Assembly: GCA_041686855.1 (NCBI GenBank)
Contig: JAWLDA010000002.1
Location: 248,001 to 312,000, forward strand
Source: JAWLDA01 sp041686855
GTDB lineage: Bacteria; Bacillota; Limnochordia; DTU080; RSA5
Length of the DNA: 64,000 nucleotides
Reading direction: 5' to 3'
Of the stretch, positions 14,750 to 24,502 are shown one piece after another. Within the stretch, counting starts at the first letter, position 1. The number at the start of each line of letters is the position of its first letter. Below the pieces are notes generated by a model. The model saw nothing but the letters and a program-made list of their open reading frames with translations, was not told the origin of the DNA and did not search any database. A program made the translations under genes and the position numbers.

Positions 14750-16363
14750 CTACCACCCAATTGCCACACCGTCTCCCCGCGGATCAGCGCCTCCAAAGTA
14801 GACACCCCGCTCGATCCGTATGCCTTGAGCGTTTCCCACTCGTTTGTCGAAGTGATCGATGCGGCGCACCGTGTGCCCTTTTTGCGAGAGCGCATCGAAG
14901 ACCCGACTGTCAAAGCGTCCCTCAAGGAGGAGCTCGTTTTGTGGAGCGACCGGATCCGCAGTATCGTGGGCCCAACGTGGCGCTTCGATCGCCTCTTGCA
15001 TGTCCATTCCGTAGTCAAAAAGGTTGGAGAAGACCTGCAAATGCGTCTGAGGTTGCCCACACCCACCCATTGTACCAAAAACGAGCGTCGGATCGTCCCC
15101 CTTAAATGCCATGGAGGCGATCAAGGTGTGAAACGGCCGCTTGCGCGGTTGCAGATAGTTGGGATGCTCCGGACGCAGGGAGAAGTGTCCACCACGATTG
15201 TGCAATGCGACGCCGGTGCCCGCAGGGACGAGCAACGACCCGTAACCCTTATACAGACTTTGGACACACGAGACGAGATTCCCCCACGGGTCGGCGATGG
15301 CAAAGTACGTCGTACCATTTAACCTCAGCGGGGTGTCGTGAATTCCGTGCGCCCGGCCCGGGTCGATCCCGGCGCGGATCTCGGCCGCCATTTGCGGTGA
15401 GAGGAGTCGCTCGAGCGGCGCCCGATAAAACGCGGGGTCGGCCACGTGTGCGTCGCGCTCGACGTAGATGCGCTTCTTTGCCTCGACCATGTGGTGCACT
15501 CGGTCGGGATCGCTCCACTCCCATGCCTTCTCGTTCCAACCGGCTAAGACGTTCAATCCCATGAGGGCTGCAAAGCCTTGAGTGTTGGGAGGCGTCTCGT
15601 AAACCGTGTACTCTTTGTACTCACTCGAGATGGGCTCTCCCCAATCAGAGGTGTGACCGTGGAAATCCTCCCGGGTGAACCAGCCGCCCAACTCGTCGGA
15701 GAGCTCCAACACGGCGTCAACGAAGGGGCCGTCGTAGAAACCGGAGCGCCCCTCGTTGCCGATCCGCTCCAATGTCGTTGCCAACTCCGGTTGTCTGAAG
15801 ATATCTCCAGGTTTTGGGGCATGGCCATTTGGCGCGAACACGTCCACCCATGACTGATGCGGCGCGAGCGAGAGCGTACTCTCGATCGCCTCGACCATGT
15901 AATGGCTGATCGGATACCCCTCGCGTGCAAGCCTCACCGCAGGGCGCAAGAGTTCGTCGAGAGGAGCCGTCCCGTACGCCTCGTTGAGGGTGCACCAGCC
16001 GTCAACGCAGCCGGGCACTGTAACGGACCGGATCCCCCGTTGCGGCAGGTGCTTCGCTCCTTCGTTCACCAGCTGTTCCGGATCAGCGCTCGCCGGGCTG
16101 CGCCCGCTGGCGTTAAGAAAGCGGACCCGCCCCTCGCGCTTGATGTACACGAGCGCAAACAAATCGCCACCGATCCCGCACTGACCGGATTGGGTCACGT
16201 TGAGCGCGGCGTTCACGGCAATGGCTGCATCGATTGCATTGCCGCCGCTACGCAGCACATCGATGCCAATCATCGAAGCCATGCTATGGGCTGAAGAGAC
16301 CATGGCGCTAGCGCCCATGGCCAGTGGCCGGTGACGTCGTACACGCTGTGTTGGACTTGTCAC
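14750..16363 (-). CDS. Gamma-glutamyltransferase family protein (YwrD-like)
   Basis: 537 residues of the Ntn-hydrolase GGT family. The N-terminal half contains GGNAIDAAIAVNAALNVTQSG and GIGGDLFALVY. The self-cleavage nucleophile is probably a threonine in LNGTTYFAIADPWGNLVS near residue 348, and GGCGQPQTHLQVF in the small-subunit region matches the family. There is no signal peptide, so it is likely cytoplasmic, unlike exported GGTs. The family cleaves gamma-glutamyl bonds, including glutathione. TAGGAG lies eight bases before GTG 16363. Confidence 0.9.
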   Translation of the reverse strand: MTSPTQRVRRHRPLAMGASAMVSSAHSMASMIGIDVLRSGGNAIDAAIAVNAALNVTQSGQCGIGGDLFALVYIKREGRVRFLNASGRSPASADPEQLVNEGAKHLPQRGIRSVTVPGCVDGWCTLNEAYGTAPLDELLRPAVRLAREGYPISHYMVEAIESTLSLAPHQSWVDVFAPNGHAPKPGDIFRQPELATTLERIGNEGRSGFYDGPFVDAVLELSDELGGWFTREDFHGHTSDWGEPISSEYKEYTVYETPPNTQGFAALMGLNVLAGWNEKAWEWSDPDRVHHMVEAKKRIYVERDAHVADPAFYRAPLERLLSPQMAAEIRAGIDPGRAHGIHDTPLRLNGTTYFAIADPWGNLVSCVQSLYKGYGSLLVPAGTGVALHNRGGHFSLRPEHPNYLQPRKRPFHTLIASMAFKGDDPTLVFGTMGGCGQPQTHLQVFSNLFDYGMDMQEAIEAPRWAHDTADPVAPQNELLLEGRFDSRVFDALSQKGHTVRRIDHFDKRVGNAQGIRIERGVYFGGADPRGDGVAIGW

Positions 16364-16636
16364 GTCGCTCGCTCCTACCGCTGTTGATATGAGGAAGGTG
16401 TTAACTTAAGGTAATCAGTCCCATACACTCAAGGCACTCTGTTCGACAGAGGAATCAGTAGCTCCTTTGCTCCAAAACCCAGCACCGCTTCTAAGGTGTC
16501 AGCCGGCGGGAGTCTCTTCCAGCAGAAGGGGGTGCGCCTCTGAATCTCGAACATATTAGGTTGCACCGCGACGTGCGGGCTCGAAGCCGTTTGCGTCCGC
16601 TCACGGCGCGCTACAGACTTGGAGAAGGGGTTCGGG
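16364..16636. other. Intergenic region between divergent ggt-like and chelatase genes
   Basis: No consensus promoter, terminator or riboswitch was recognised. The conserved B12-box (AGYCAGGAGACCTGCC type) expected of a cobalamin riboswitch is absent on both strands. Confidence 0.5.
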
Positions 16637-19600
16637 ATGCCAAACATGCGCTTCCATTTAACAGCGATTGTCGCTGAGACCAACATGATCGGTCCCCTGG
16701 AGCGAGCGGTCGCCGCACTCCGGGAAGAGGGGCTCAGGGTCGAGATGACAACGGCCCACACCACCGAACTGACTGTCAACGGGTCGATATGGAGCGCCCT
16801 CGAGAGTACCGACGCTGCGATCATCAGCATGATTAACACCGATCAAGAGGCCCGCCTTCTCCTGGAGCGCCTCAGGGCCAATCGCCCCTGGGTCACGCTT
16901 GTATACAACTGCCAACCTGAATTGATGACCCTCAGTCGTTGCGGCGAGTTCGACGCAGACCGCCTCAACGATCAGGGGTACGTGCAAACGCTCGCGCGCG
17001 CCCTTCAGCGGCTCGGCTCACCGCTCCCCCCTGTAGCCCACGTCATTATGGCCGCCAGCGTCCGTGCAGCCGATCGAATTCCAGACAATCACCCAGACCT
17101 TCAAGGCCTCAAGACGTATGGGACTTCGGCGCAGTATTGGGCAAACCCGTCGCCCCAGAACTTACGGCGGATGCTCCAATTCGTTGCAGGTCGTGTGGCA
17201 TCGGCCCGGAGGGATGATGGCGGCTCCGGGCTCCCACCGGTCGAGCCGCCGATTCGTTATCCCCAAGTGGGACTCTGGCATCCCGAGCTCGACCGGCCCA
17301 TCACGCACCTCGACGAGTACTTAGCGTGGTACCGCAGCACGGGGCGCTCATTGGACCGAGGTACGGTAGGCGTTCTTCTCTTCCGGCAATTTGTCCTGAG
17401 CGAGAACTCCGAACACTATCGTGCGGCCATTTCGGCACTAGAGGCCCGCGGCCTGGGAGTGATCGCCGGCTTTGCATCGCTGGACAATACGCCGCTCGTT
17501 GAGGATTATTTCAATAAGGTGGGAATCGACCTCCTCCTCAATCTGACCGGCTTTAACCTCGTCGGCTCAATGGGCCGCCCCAATCCGGAGGCTGCCGTCA
17601 CACTCTTAGACCAGACCGACGTTCCCTACATCGTCGCGGCGCCCCTCCTCTTTCAATCCCAGAGCGAATGGCACGCGAACCCAACCGGACTCCATCCTGC
17701 GCAAGTGGCCATCCAAGTGGTGACGCCTGAACTCGAGGGTGGGATTGAGCCTCGCATTTACGGCGGCCCGGCCGAGAGTACGGTGTTTAGCCCAGTGAAT
17801 GAGCACGTGGAGAGATTGGCAAAGCGGGCGGCTCGGTGGGTGAGTCTCCGACGCAAGCCCATCTCGAGCCGTCGAGTGGCCATCACGATCTTTAGCTTCC
17901 CCCCGGATAAAGGCTCCGTCGGCACAGCCGCGTACCTCGACGTCTTTCAGAGCCTCTTTAACACGCTTCAGGCGCTCAAAGCGGAGGGTTACGACGTCTC
18001 CGTACCCAACGACGCAGAGGAGCTGCGGCGGATGCTCACGGGCGAGGCCGGCAGCCCGCACGAGCGGGAGAGACTCCCCCTCGCTGCTCGTCTCGGGACC
18101 GATGAGTACTGCCGCCTCGTCCCGGAGCACACGCGCGTCGCCCGCCTCTTTGGTCCGGCTCCGGGTCGACTCGATGCGGATGAGGAGGGGCTCGCCATTC
18201 GGGGCGTACACCTTGGCAACGTCTTTGTTGGCATTCAACCCAGCTTCGGCTATGAGGGAGATCCGATGCGCCTGCTCCTCGATCCCGGCGCATCCCCATC
18301 CCACAGCTTCTGCGCCTATTACGCGTGGCTCCAACACTCTTTTGCGGCCGACCTGCTCATTCACTTCGGAACCCACGGCGCACTTGAGTTTATGCCGGGG
18401 AAGCAGGTGGGGCTGACGCCGTCTTGTTACCCAGACGCGCTTGTCGGGGATCTGCCGCATCTTTACGTCTACTCGGCAAACAACCCTTCCGAAGCCACCA
18501 TCGCAAAGCGGCGCAGTGGCGCCGTCATCGTGAGCCACTTGAGCCCACCCTTATCCCAATCCGGTCTCTACAAGGAGCTCGCGGCACTACGCGATGGAAT
18601 CCACGAATGGGAAGAGCGCCGCGAGAGCGGTCGAGGGGCTGCCGCCGCATGGGCGACTCTGGTCGCGTTGGCTGAGCGCGCGGCTTTTGCGCAATCGGAC
18701 TGGCCCTCGCACAATGCGGAAGCGGTAGTCTCATGGCTCAAAGAGCGGTTGCTCGAAGTCGAAGAGCGGCTCATTCCTATCGGTTTACACGTCATCGGCC
18801 GCCCTCTCGATCCCGAAAACCTCGCCTGCTACCTCTCGGCAGAGGCCCACTCCGGGCGGGAGCGACTCGGGATCACCGACTTAGACGGGTGGATCGAGAC
18901 GCTCCGAGAGCCTTGTGAGGACGACGAAGAGCTCAACAATAAAGGTTCCACCGATCAGGCGCCAAACGTCCATCCCCAAGCCGATACCGTAATTGCCGCG
19001 CTTGCTGGAGGTGGACCCACAGCGGCGCGAGAAGCGCTGGCCAGACTAGGCGTCGGTGAAGCCGTCCAAGCGAGCGCCGAGGACTTCCAACGTTGGCTGG
19101 GCCACCTCGAGCGGCACCGTTCGCTCCTCACAGCGGACGGCGAAGTGAAAGGCTTGCTGCGGGCCGCGTCCGGCCGCTACCTGCCGCCCAGCCCGGGAGG
19201 GGATCCGGTCCGACGGCCCGACTCCCTTCCCACCGGCCGCAACATTCACGCGCTCGATCCATATAAGATACCCTCCCCAGTCGCCCAAGCGGTGGCCCAG
19301 GAGAGCATTGATCTATTTTTGAACGAGTATGTCGCCCTCCACGGGGCGTATCCCGAGTCAGTCGCCCTCGTCCTTTGGGGCACCGACAACATTAAAAACC
19401 AAGGAGAATCCGTTGCTCAAGCGCTTTACCTCCTAGGCGTACGGCCTGTCGAGGACTCTCTTGGACGCATGAGCCGGCTCTCACTGATCCCCTTGCAGGA
19501 GTTGGGACGGCCCCGAATTGACGTCGTCATGAGCGTCTCAGGGATCTTTCGTGACATCTTTGGGGTGACGGCCGACCTCCTCCAGCAAGCCGTCGACTTA

Positions 19601-20410
19601 GCGGCCGCTGCCGACGAGCCCGACGAGCTCAATTACGTTCGCCGCAACGTCAGCTCCGCGGCCCACCGACTGCGTGTCGATGAGGCTCAGGCCGCTTTGC
19701 GCGTCTTCTCCAACAGCGCCGGCGCATACGGCACCGGAGTGAATCACGTGATCGACGAGTCCGACTGGGAGGATCAAGGCGAGCTCGCCCACCTATTCAT
19801 TCACAGGAAGGCGTACGCCCTGGGACGCGGCGACGGCCAAAACGCCGAAACGATCTTTGCCGAAGCGCTTGCCGGTGTCGAAGCCACACTGCAAAACGTC
19901 GACTCGAGCGAGATCGGTCTGACGGACGTCGATCATTACTACGAGTACTTGGGCGGACTCAACGCCGCTGTGAAGCACGTCGGTGGTCGAGCGGCGGCCG
20001 CCTACATTACCGACACGCTCGGCGAGACGCCCAAGGTGCGTACACTCACCGACGAGGTGGCCCTGGAGGTCCGCACGAAGTTGCTCAATCCCAAATGGCA
20101 CAACGCGCTCCTCCGACACGGTTACCAAGGCGTCCACGAGATTGCCAACCGCCTCGATCACACGTTTGGCTGGTCGGCGACGAGCGACGCCGTACCCGCC
20201 TGGGTATACGAGGCCGCAACAGACACGTTCGCCGGTGACGCTCGTATGAGCGAGCGGCTGAGAGAGCTCAATGCCCGCTCGTTTAAGCGCATGGTCGGAC
20301 GGCTCCTCGAAGCGGACGCACGCGGATACTGGCGCCCCGACCCCGATCGCCGCGCCCTTCTCTCCCATCTCTTTGACGACTTAGAAGCAGCAGAAGAGGA
20401 GCTTGCTTAA
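16637..20410 (+). CDS. Porphyrin metal chelatase large subunit (BchH/CobN family)
   Basis: 1257 residues, the tetrapyrrole-binding subunit of an AAA+ chelatase that inserts Mg or Co. The first 150 residues resemble the BchH N-terminal domain (LTAIVAETNMIGPLERA, then MTLSRCGEFDAD). The core has HFGTHGALEFMPGKQVGL near residue 575 and, late, GTDNIKNQGESVAQALYLLG near residue 920. ATG 16637 follows GAAGGGG. It leads an operon with the ATPase (two bases on) and the VWA subunit. No other chlorophyll or cobalamin gene lies in the window; in an aerobic non-phototroph cobaltochelatase is more likely than Mg-chelatase, but sequence alone does not decide. Confidence 0.9.
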   Translation: MPNMRFHLTAIVAETNMIGPLERAVAALREEGLRVEMTTAHTTELTVNGSIWSALESTDAAIISMINTDQEARLLLERLRANRPWVTLVYNCQPELMTLSRCGEFDADRLNDQGYVQTLARALQRLGSPLPPVAHVIMAASVRAADRIPDNHPDLQGLKTYGTSAQYWANPSPQNLRRMLQFVAGRVASARRDDGGSGLPPVEPPIRYPQVGLWHPELDRPITHLDEYLAWYRSTGRSLDRGTVGVLLFRQFVLSENSEHYRAAISALEARGLGVIAGFASLDNTPLVEDYFNKVGIDLLLNLTGFNLVGSMGRPNPEAAVTLLDQTDVPYIVAAPLLFQSQSEWHANPTGLHPAQVAIQVVTPELEGGIEPRIYGGPAESTVFSPVNEHVERLAKRAARWVSLRRKPISSRRVAITIFSFPPDKGSVGTAAYLDVFQSLFNTLQALKAEGYDVSVPNDAEELRRMLTGEAGSPHERERLPLAARLGTDEYCRLVPEHTRVARLFGPAPGRLDADEEGLAIRGVHLGNVFVGIQPSFGYEGDPMRLLLDPGASPSHSFCAYYAWLQHSFAADLLIHFGTHGALEFMPGKQVGLTPSCYPDALVGDLPHLYVYSANNPSEATIAKRRSGAVIVSHLSPPLSQSGLYKELAALRDGIHEWEERRESGRGAAAAWATLVALAERAAFAQSDWPSHNAEAVVSWLKERLLEVEERLIPIGLHVIGRPLDPENLACYLSAEAHSGRERLGITDLDGWIETLREPCEDDEELNNKGSTDQAPNVHPQADTVIAALAGGGPTAAREALARLGVGEAVQASAEDFQRWLGHLERHRSLLTADGEVKGLLRAASGRYLPPSPGGDPVRRPDSLPTGRNIHALDPYKIPSPVAQAVAQESIDLFLNEYVALHGAYPESVALVLWGTDNIKNQGESVAQALYLLGVRPVEDSLGRMSRLSLIPLQELGRPRIDVVMSVSGIFRDIFGVTADLLQQAVDLAAAADEPDELNYVRRNVSSAAHRLRVDEAQAALRVFSNSAGAYGTGVNHVIDESDWEDQGELAHLFIHRKAYALGRGDGQNAETIFAEALAGVEATLQNVDSSEIGLTDVDHYYEYLGGLNAAVKHVGGRAAAAYITDTLGETPKVRTLTDEVALEVRTKLLNPKWHNALLRHGYQGVHEIANRLDHTFGWSATSDAVPAWVYEAATDTFAGDARMSERLRELNARSFKRMVGRLLEADARGYWRPDPDRRALLSHLFDDLEAAEEELA

Positions 20411-20411
20411 G

Positions 20412-21425
20412 ATGCACGGATACCCGTTTACGGCCATCGTCGGCCAAAAAGCGATGAAGCGCGCCCTTGTACTCCATGCGGTGGACCCTCGCTTGGGCGG
20501 TCTGCTTATCCTTGGGGAACGGGGTACTGGAAAGTCGACCGCGGTGCGCGCGCTCGCGGAGCTGCTTCCGCCGATCAATATGATACCGGGTTGTCCCTTC
20601 CACTGCGATCCCGAGCGTCCCGACTCGCACTGCGAGCGCTGCTCTGAGCTGAGTGAAACTGAGCGCCGCGTCGAGTCGACTGACACACCCGTCGTCGACT
20701 TGCCCTTAGGCGCCACGGAAGACCGTGTCCTAGGCTCTCTCGATCTCGACGCGGCCCTGGGACGAGGGGAGCGTCGTTTTCAACCAGGACTCCTCGCACA
20801 CGCCCACCGCGGCTTCCTCTACATCGACGAAGTGAACCTCTTGAGCGACCATCTCGTCGACCTCCTCCTAGACGTCGCCGCAAGCGGCGAGAACATCGTG
20901 GAGCGCGAAGGGTTCAGCCTCAAGCATCCGGCTGAGTTCGTCTTGGTCGGATCCGGAAATCCCGAGGAGGGCGAAGTCCGCCCCCAACTCCTCGATCGGT
21001 TCGCTCTTTCCGTCTCGGTTACAACGCTCACGGACGTCGAGAGCCGGACAGAAGTGCTCCGGCGTCGCCTCGAGCACTCGGACGACCCCGCCGCCTTTGC
21101 CGAGCATTGGCAGCCCCAACAGGATCGCCTGCGCACACAGATTCGAGGGGCGCGTCGGCGCCTCCAAAGCGTGAGAATCACCGACTCGATTTTGGAGCTT
21201 GTCGCGCACATCGGCCGTGTTGGGAAGGTCGACGGCCACCGGGCCGAACTCGCCCTCATTCGAGCAGCGCGAGCCCACGCTTCGCTCGAGGGCCGGCCTT
21301 GCGTAACCGACGAAGATATTCGCCAAACCGCCCTACTTGCGCTGGCGCATCGGCGGCCCGAGCACGCACCGGAGTTGGAGCGCCAAATCGACGAGGCGGT
21401 GAACGCATGGTCGGCGCGAGTGTAA
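20412..21425 (+). CDS. Chelatase AAA+ ATPase subunit (BchI/ChlI type)
   Basis: 337 residues. Walker A is LGERGTGKSTAVRAL near residue 37 and Walker B is GFLYIDEVNLLSDHLVDLL near residue 135. VVDLPLGATEDRVLGSLDL and VGSGNPEEGEVRPQLLDRF are strongly BchI-like. Residues about 60-78 form a Cys cluster (CPFHC, then HCERC), which I recall from ChlI homologues paired with CobN in non-phototrophs. The ring-forming ATPase drives metal insertion by the large subunit. ATG 20412 lies one base after the large-subunit stop, with GAGGAG upstream. Confidence 0.92.
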   Translation: MHGYPFTAIVGQKAMKRALVLHAVDPRLGGLLILGERGTGKSTAVRALAELLPPINMIPGCPFHCDPERPDSHCERCSELSETERRVESTDTPVVDLPLGATEDRVLGSLDLDAALGRGERRFQPGLLAHAHRGFLYIDEVNLLSDHLVDLLLDVAASGENIVEREGFSLKHPAEFVLVGSGNPEEGEVRPQLLDRFALSVSVTTLTDVESRTEVLRRRLEHSDDPAAFAEHWQPQQDRLRTQIRGARRRLQSVRITDSILELVAHIGRVGKVDGHRAELALIRAARAHASLEGRPCVTDEDIRQTALLALAHRRPEHAPELERQIDEAVNAWSARV

Positions 21426-23137
21426 AGGAGCTTCAGATTGCGCTGCGCCTTTTGCACGCTGCACCGCAACTTTCGGGGCTTGTGATAAACGAAGAGGGAG
21501 GCGCGGACTTCGCACAGGTACGGCAGGCCGTGACCAGGCTATGGGGACCAGGTCAAACGTTCGTCCTCCCCCACAGCGCCGATCGAATCGGAGTCCCTGC
21601 CGAACCGGGGGAACGGCGTTGTGTTCTACTGCCGAATGCGCACCTCCACGATAGCGCGTTGCTGCAGTCCTTACTCGCCGTACAATCACACGCTGGGCCA
21701 AGGAGTACCCTCACGTTTGTCGCTGTTTACTACGCCGCCGAAGGGAGACCCCTCGCACTCCTCGAGGATCGAGCGGCGATTCATCTCCCTGCTCCGACCG
21801 TGGACACCGACGACCCGCGCTGTGTCATCCGTGCGCATGAGGCGCTCGACACCTTTGCGGCCGTCGCTCACAATCTCGGCGTCACGGGACATCGTGGTGA
21901 GTATTACGCTACGCTGTACCACCGCGCCTGGGAAGAACAATCCCACGAGCTCGGCCCTCCCGAGATCCTTCCGATCATCCGCCAGACTCTTGCATGGCGA
22001 GCGCTCGCGCAGCGCGCATCCGATCCCGCCAGATGTGCAGTCGAGACCGATGCACCTCCACCAAGCGGACAAACGGCAACGCTCCCCGAACAATCACAAC
22101 CGCCATCCGGCGCTGAAGGAGCAAGTAGCCACGGTCGCACCGCTAACGGGGACAATGGAGTCGGCGGCGTTCGTGACGCATCGGGGAGCATACGGGAGGC
22201 GGCGAGCGCTTCGGGTTTTGCGACTCCCAACCCTCAAGGGCTTCAAGGAGGAGCAGAGCGCCCGAATCGACGCCACGTTGAACCTGAAGACGTAATCCTC
22301 CCGCCAGGATGGCTCCATGTGGCGCGCAGGAGCTCGGACGGACGCCTCGACCCACGTCGGTCAGTGTCAACATTGGAGAAGCCTATCTCGGGCCCTCTTC
22401 AGCGACTCAGGCAAGAGTCGGGAAACCCGGCGCACCTACCTGGAAGCCAGGAGCGGACACTCCGCAGCCGGCCGACCCCAAACGCCCGTATCGACTGGCA
22501 CGCGACGCTGCTGGAAGCGCTTAAGTGGCAAAGACTGCGGAACGCGCCCGGCCGCAGACTTGTCGTACGCCGGGACGACCTGCGATACAAGGTGACGCCC
22601 AACAACAGCGCGCCCCTCTACGTCATTCTTCTTGACTCATCAGCATCGATGGTGAAGCATCGGATTGAAAAGGCGAAGGGTCTGGTGGCAGCCCTACTCG
22701 ACGCGAGTAGCAGCGAAAGCCGGTACGCACTGATTGCATGCGGGGGTGAGCGCGCCCGCGTCGTCGTTCAGCCTACTCCATCAACGAGACGCGTGCGCCG
22801 AGCTGTCCGGGATCTGGCGATCGGAGGGGGCACTCCGCTCGCCGACGCCTTGCGCCGGGCCGCCCACCTCGTCCGCCGCTACGTAGCATCGAGCGACGCG
22901 CCAGTCGACGTTCTCATCTTCACCGACGGCGGCACTGGACGCGACAACGACGAAGAGCTCGTACGGGCGAGCGCGCCAATGCAAGCACTCTCGGCCCGCC
23001 TGCTCTTCGTCGATACTCGCCCTCGCTTTGCGGCAGGGGGGCGTGTCCGCCCCATCGCCGACGCGCTCGGCGCAGACTACGCCTCGCTTGCGCGCCTGGC
23101 CGAGCCCTTGCCCCGTGACCGGACGCCCCGACTATAA
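21407..23137 (+). CDS. Chelatase VWA subunit (BchD-like)
   Basis: 576 residues. The N-terminal 190 residues lack a recognisable Walker A, as in BchD where the AAA+ part is degenerate. A low-complexity linker rich in Pro, Ser, Gly and Gln spans about residues 200-320. The C-terminal von Willebrand A domain shows the MIDAS motif LLDSSASM near residue 412, GGGTPLADAL near 475 and IFTDGGTG near 506. It would organise the ATPase ring and contact the large subunit. ATG 21407 follows GAGGCGG and overlaps the ATPase gene by 19 bases. Confidence 0.88.
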   Translation: MVGASVKELQIALRLLHAAPQLSGLVINEEGGADFAQVRQAVTRLWGPGQTFVLPHSADRIGVPAEPGERRCVLLPNAHLHDSALLQSLLAVQSHAGPRSTLTFVAVYYAAEGRPLALLEDRAAIHLPAPTVDTDDPRCVIRAHEALDTFAAVAHNLGVTGHRGEYYATLYHRAWEEQSHELGPPEILPIIRQTLAWRALAQRASDPARCAVETDAPPPSGQTATLPEQSQPPSGAEGASSHGRTANGDNGVGGVRDASGSIREAASASGFATPNPQGLQGGAERPNRRHVEPEDVILPPGWLHVARRSSDGRLDPRRSVSTLEKPISGPLQRLRQESGNPAHLPGSQERTLRSRPTPNARIDWHATLLEALKWQRLRNAPGRRLVVRRDDLRYKVTPNNSAPLYVILLDSSASMVKHRIEKAKGLVAALLDASSSESRYALIACGGERARVVVQPTPSTRRVRRAVRDLAIGGGTPLADALRRAAHLVRRYVASSDAPVDVLIFTDGGTGRDNDEELVRASAPMQALSARLLFVDTRPRFAAGGRVRPIADALGADYASLARLAEPLPRDRTPRL

Positions 23138-23153
23138 AAGACTAAGGTAGGCG

Positions 23154-24467
23154 TTAGTACAGCGGGGTGTTACTATCGTACGACTCCAGGCGGTTCTTGA
23201 CACTTCTAAGAAAGCGCCCGCACACTGCGCCGTCCAAAACGCGGTGATCCAGACTCATGCACAGGTTCATCATACTGCGAATGGCGATACCGTCACCGAC
23301 GACGACCGGGCGCTTGTTGATCGTCTCCATGCTCAATATCGCCGCCTGGGGATAGTTAATTATCGGCGCTGACAGGACCGAACCGAAGGCGCCAGTGTTG
23401 TTCACCGTAAAGGTGCCGCCGGTGACGTCATCGGGCGTCAGGCTCCCTGAGCGTGCCCGCGTCGCCAGGTCGGAGATCGCCCACGCGAGACCGACGATAC
23501 TCTTTTGGTCGGCGTTGCGGATCACCGGTACAATGAGTCCGTCGTCGAGGTCGACCGCGATCCCGATGTGTATCTGCCGCTTAATGACGATCCGGTCCTC
23601 TTCCCAGGTCGAGTTGAGAATAGGATACTCGCGTAAGGCCTCGACGGCTGCCTTCACCACAAATGGCAGGTATGTGAGGTTGATCCCTTCGCGGCGGCGG
23701 AACTCGTCCTTGATCGACTCACGCCACTTCACTAAGGAGTCGACATCGACCTCGACCGTCGTCCATGCATGTGGCACCGTCTGCTTACTGTGCACCATCC
23801 GTTCGGCAATCGTACGTCGAAGGCGAGTGATGGGGAGCACTTCGTCGCCCTCCGCCGTCACCTCCGGAGTATGAGCCGTCTTGGCCGCGGAACGAGCGGC
23901 CGCCGGGGCGCTTCTTTGGGGCGATTCGCTTGCGCCGCTTCGCTCCCGACTCTCTCGCTCTGCAATGGCTCGTTCCATATCCTGCTTGGTGACTCGCCCA
24001 CCGGCCCCTGTGCCGGTGACGCTCTCCGGGTCCACGCCGCTCTCACCGGCGAGTCGACGGACCGACGGAGTGTATATATGTGGTGACCGCACCGCATAGG
24101 GGGCGCCCGGCGCGCCCTGCTCCTTCTCCGAGGCTTCGAGAGGGGCAGATGCGTCCGCCGCCTTGTCATTGGGCGCTTCTATGGGGCGCTCCTCACGCTC
24201 ACCCTCCGTATCGTCCGCAGCCCCCTCTCCTTCCTCCCGGATGACGGCGATCACCGCCCCGACTGGGACCGTCTCACCCTCGGCGGCAACGATCTTCTCC
24301 AAAACCCCTACATACGGACTGGGCACCTCCGCGTTCACCTTATCGGTGTCCACCTCGACAAGGGCCTCATCCATCGCAATCGTGTCTCCGACTTGCTTTA
24401 ACCAGCGCCCGATGACGCCTTCAACAACGCTCTCGCCCAGCTTGGGCATGATGATTTCCCTAGGCAT
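23154..24467 (-). CDS. bkdB: 2-oxoacid dehydrogenase E2 (dihydrolipoamide acyltransferase)
   Basis: 437 residues in three parts. A single lipoyl domain carries the lysine in VEVDTDKVNAEV near residue 41. A peripheral-subunit binding domain follows (TPSVRRLAGESGVDPESV, near residue 135), and the C-terminal catalytic domain has the active-site histidine in SLDHRVLDGAVCGRF near residue 410. It transfers the acyl group from E1 to CoA. It closes a three-gene operon with E1alpha and E1beta; no E3 (lpd) gene is adjacent. The ATG at 24467 is used, with an in-frame ATG nine bases up as alternative. Branched-chain specificity is inferred. Confidence 0.9.
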   Translation of the reverse strand: MPREIIMPKLGESVVEGVIGRWLKQVGDTIAMDEALVEVDTDKVNAEVPSPYVGVLEKIVAAEGETVPVGAVIAVIREEGEGAADDTEGEREERPIEAPNDKAADASAPLEASEKEQGAPGAPYAVRSPHIYTPSVRRLAGESGVDPESVTGTGAGGRVTKQDMERAIAERESRERSGASESPQRSAPAAARSAAKTAHTPEVTAEGDEVLPITRLRRTIAERMVHSKQTVPHAWTTVEVDVDSLVKWRESIKDEFRRREGINLTYLPFVVKAAVEALREYPILNSTWEEDRIVIKRQIHIGIAVDLDDGLIVPVIRNADQKSIVGLAWAISDLATRARSGSLTPDDVTGGTFTVNNTGAFGSVLSAPIINYPQAAILSMETINKRPVVVGDGIAIRSMMNLCMSLDHRVLDGAVCGRFLRSVKNRLESYDSNTPLY

Positions 24468-24502
24468 CCCTTGCATCGCTCCATCAAAGTGAGTCGAGAA
24501 GA

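Noticed and set aside
16364..16636. Cobalamin riboswitch ahead of the chelatase operon
   Set aside because: No B12-box-like sequence or matching stem was found on either strand.
17606..18538. 310-codon open frame opposite the chelatase large subunit
   Set aside because: No known motif, and the plus strand carries the conserved GTHGALEFMPGKQVG core over the same bases.
16637..23137. Evidence for phototrophy
   Set aside because: The chelatase alone is not sufficient; no reaction centre or other bch gene is present and ChlI/ChlD-type subunits are common in cobalamin producers.
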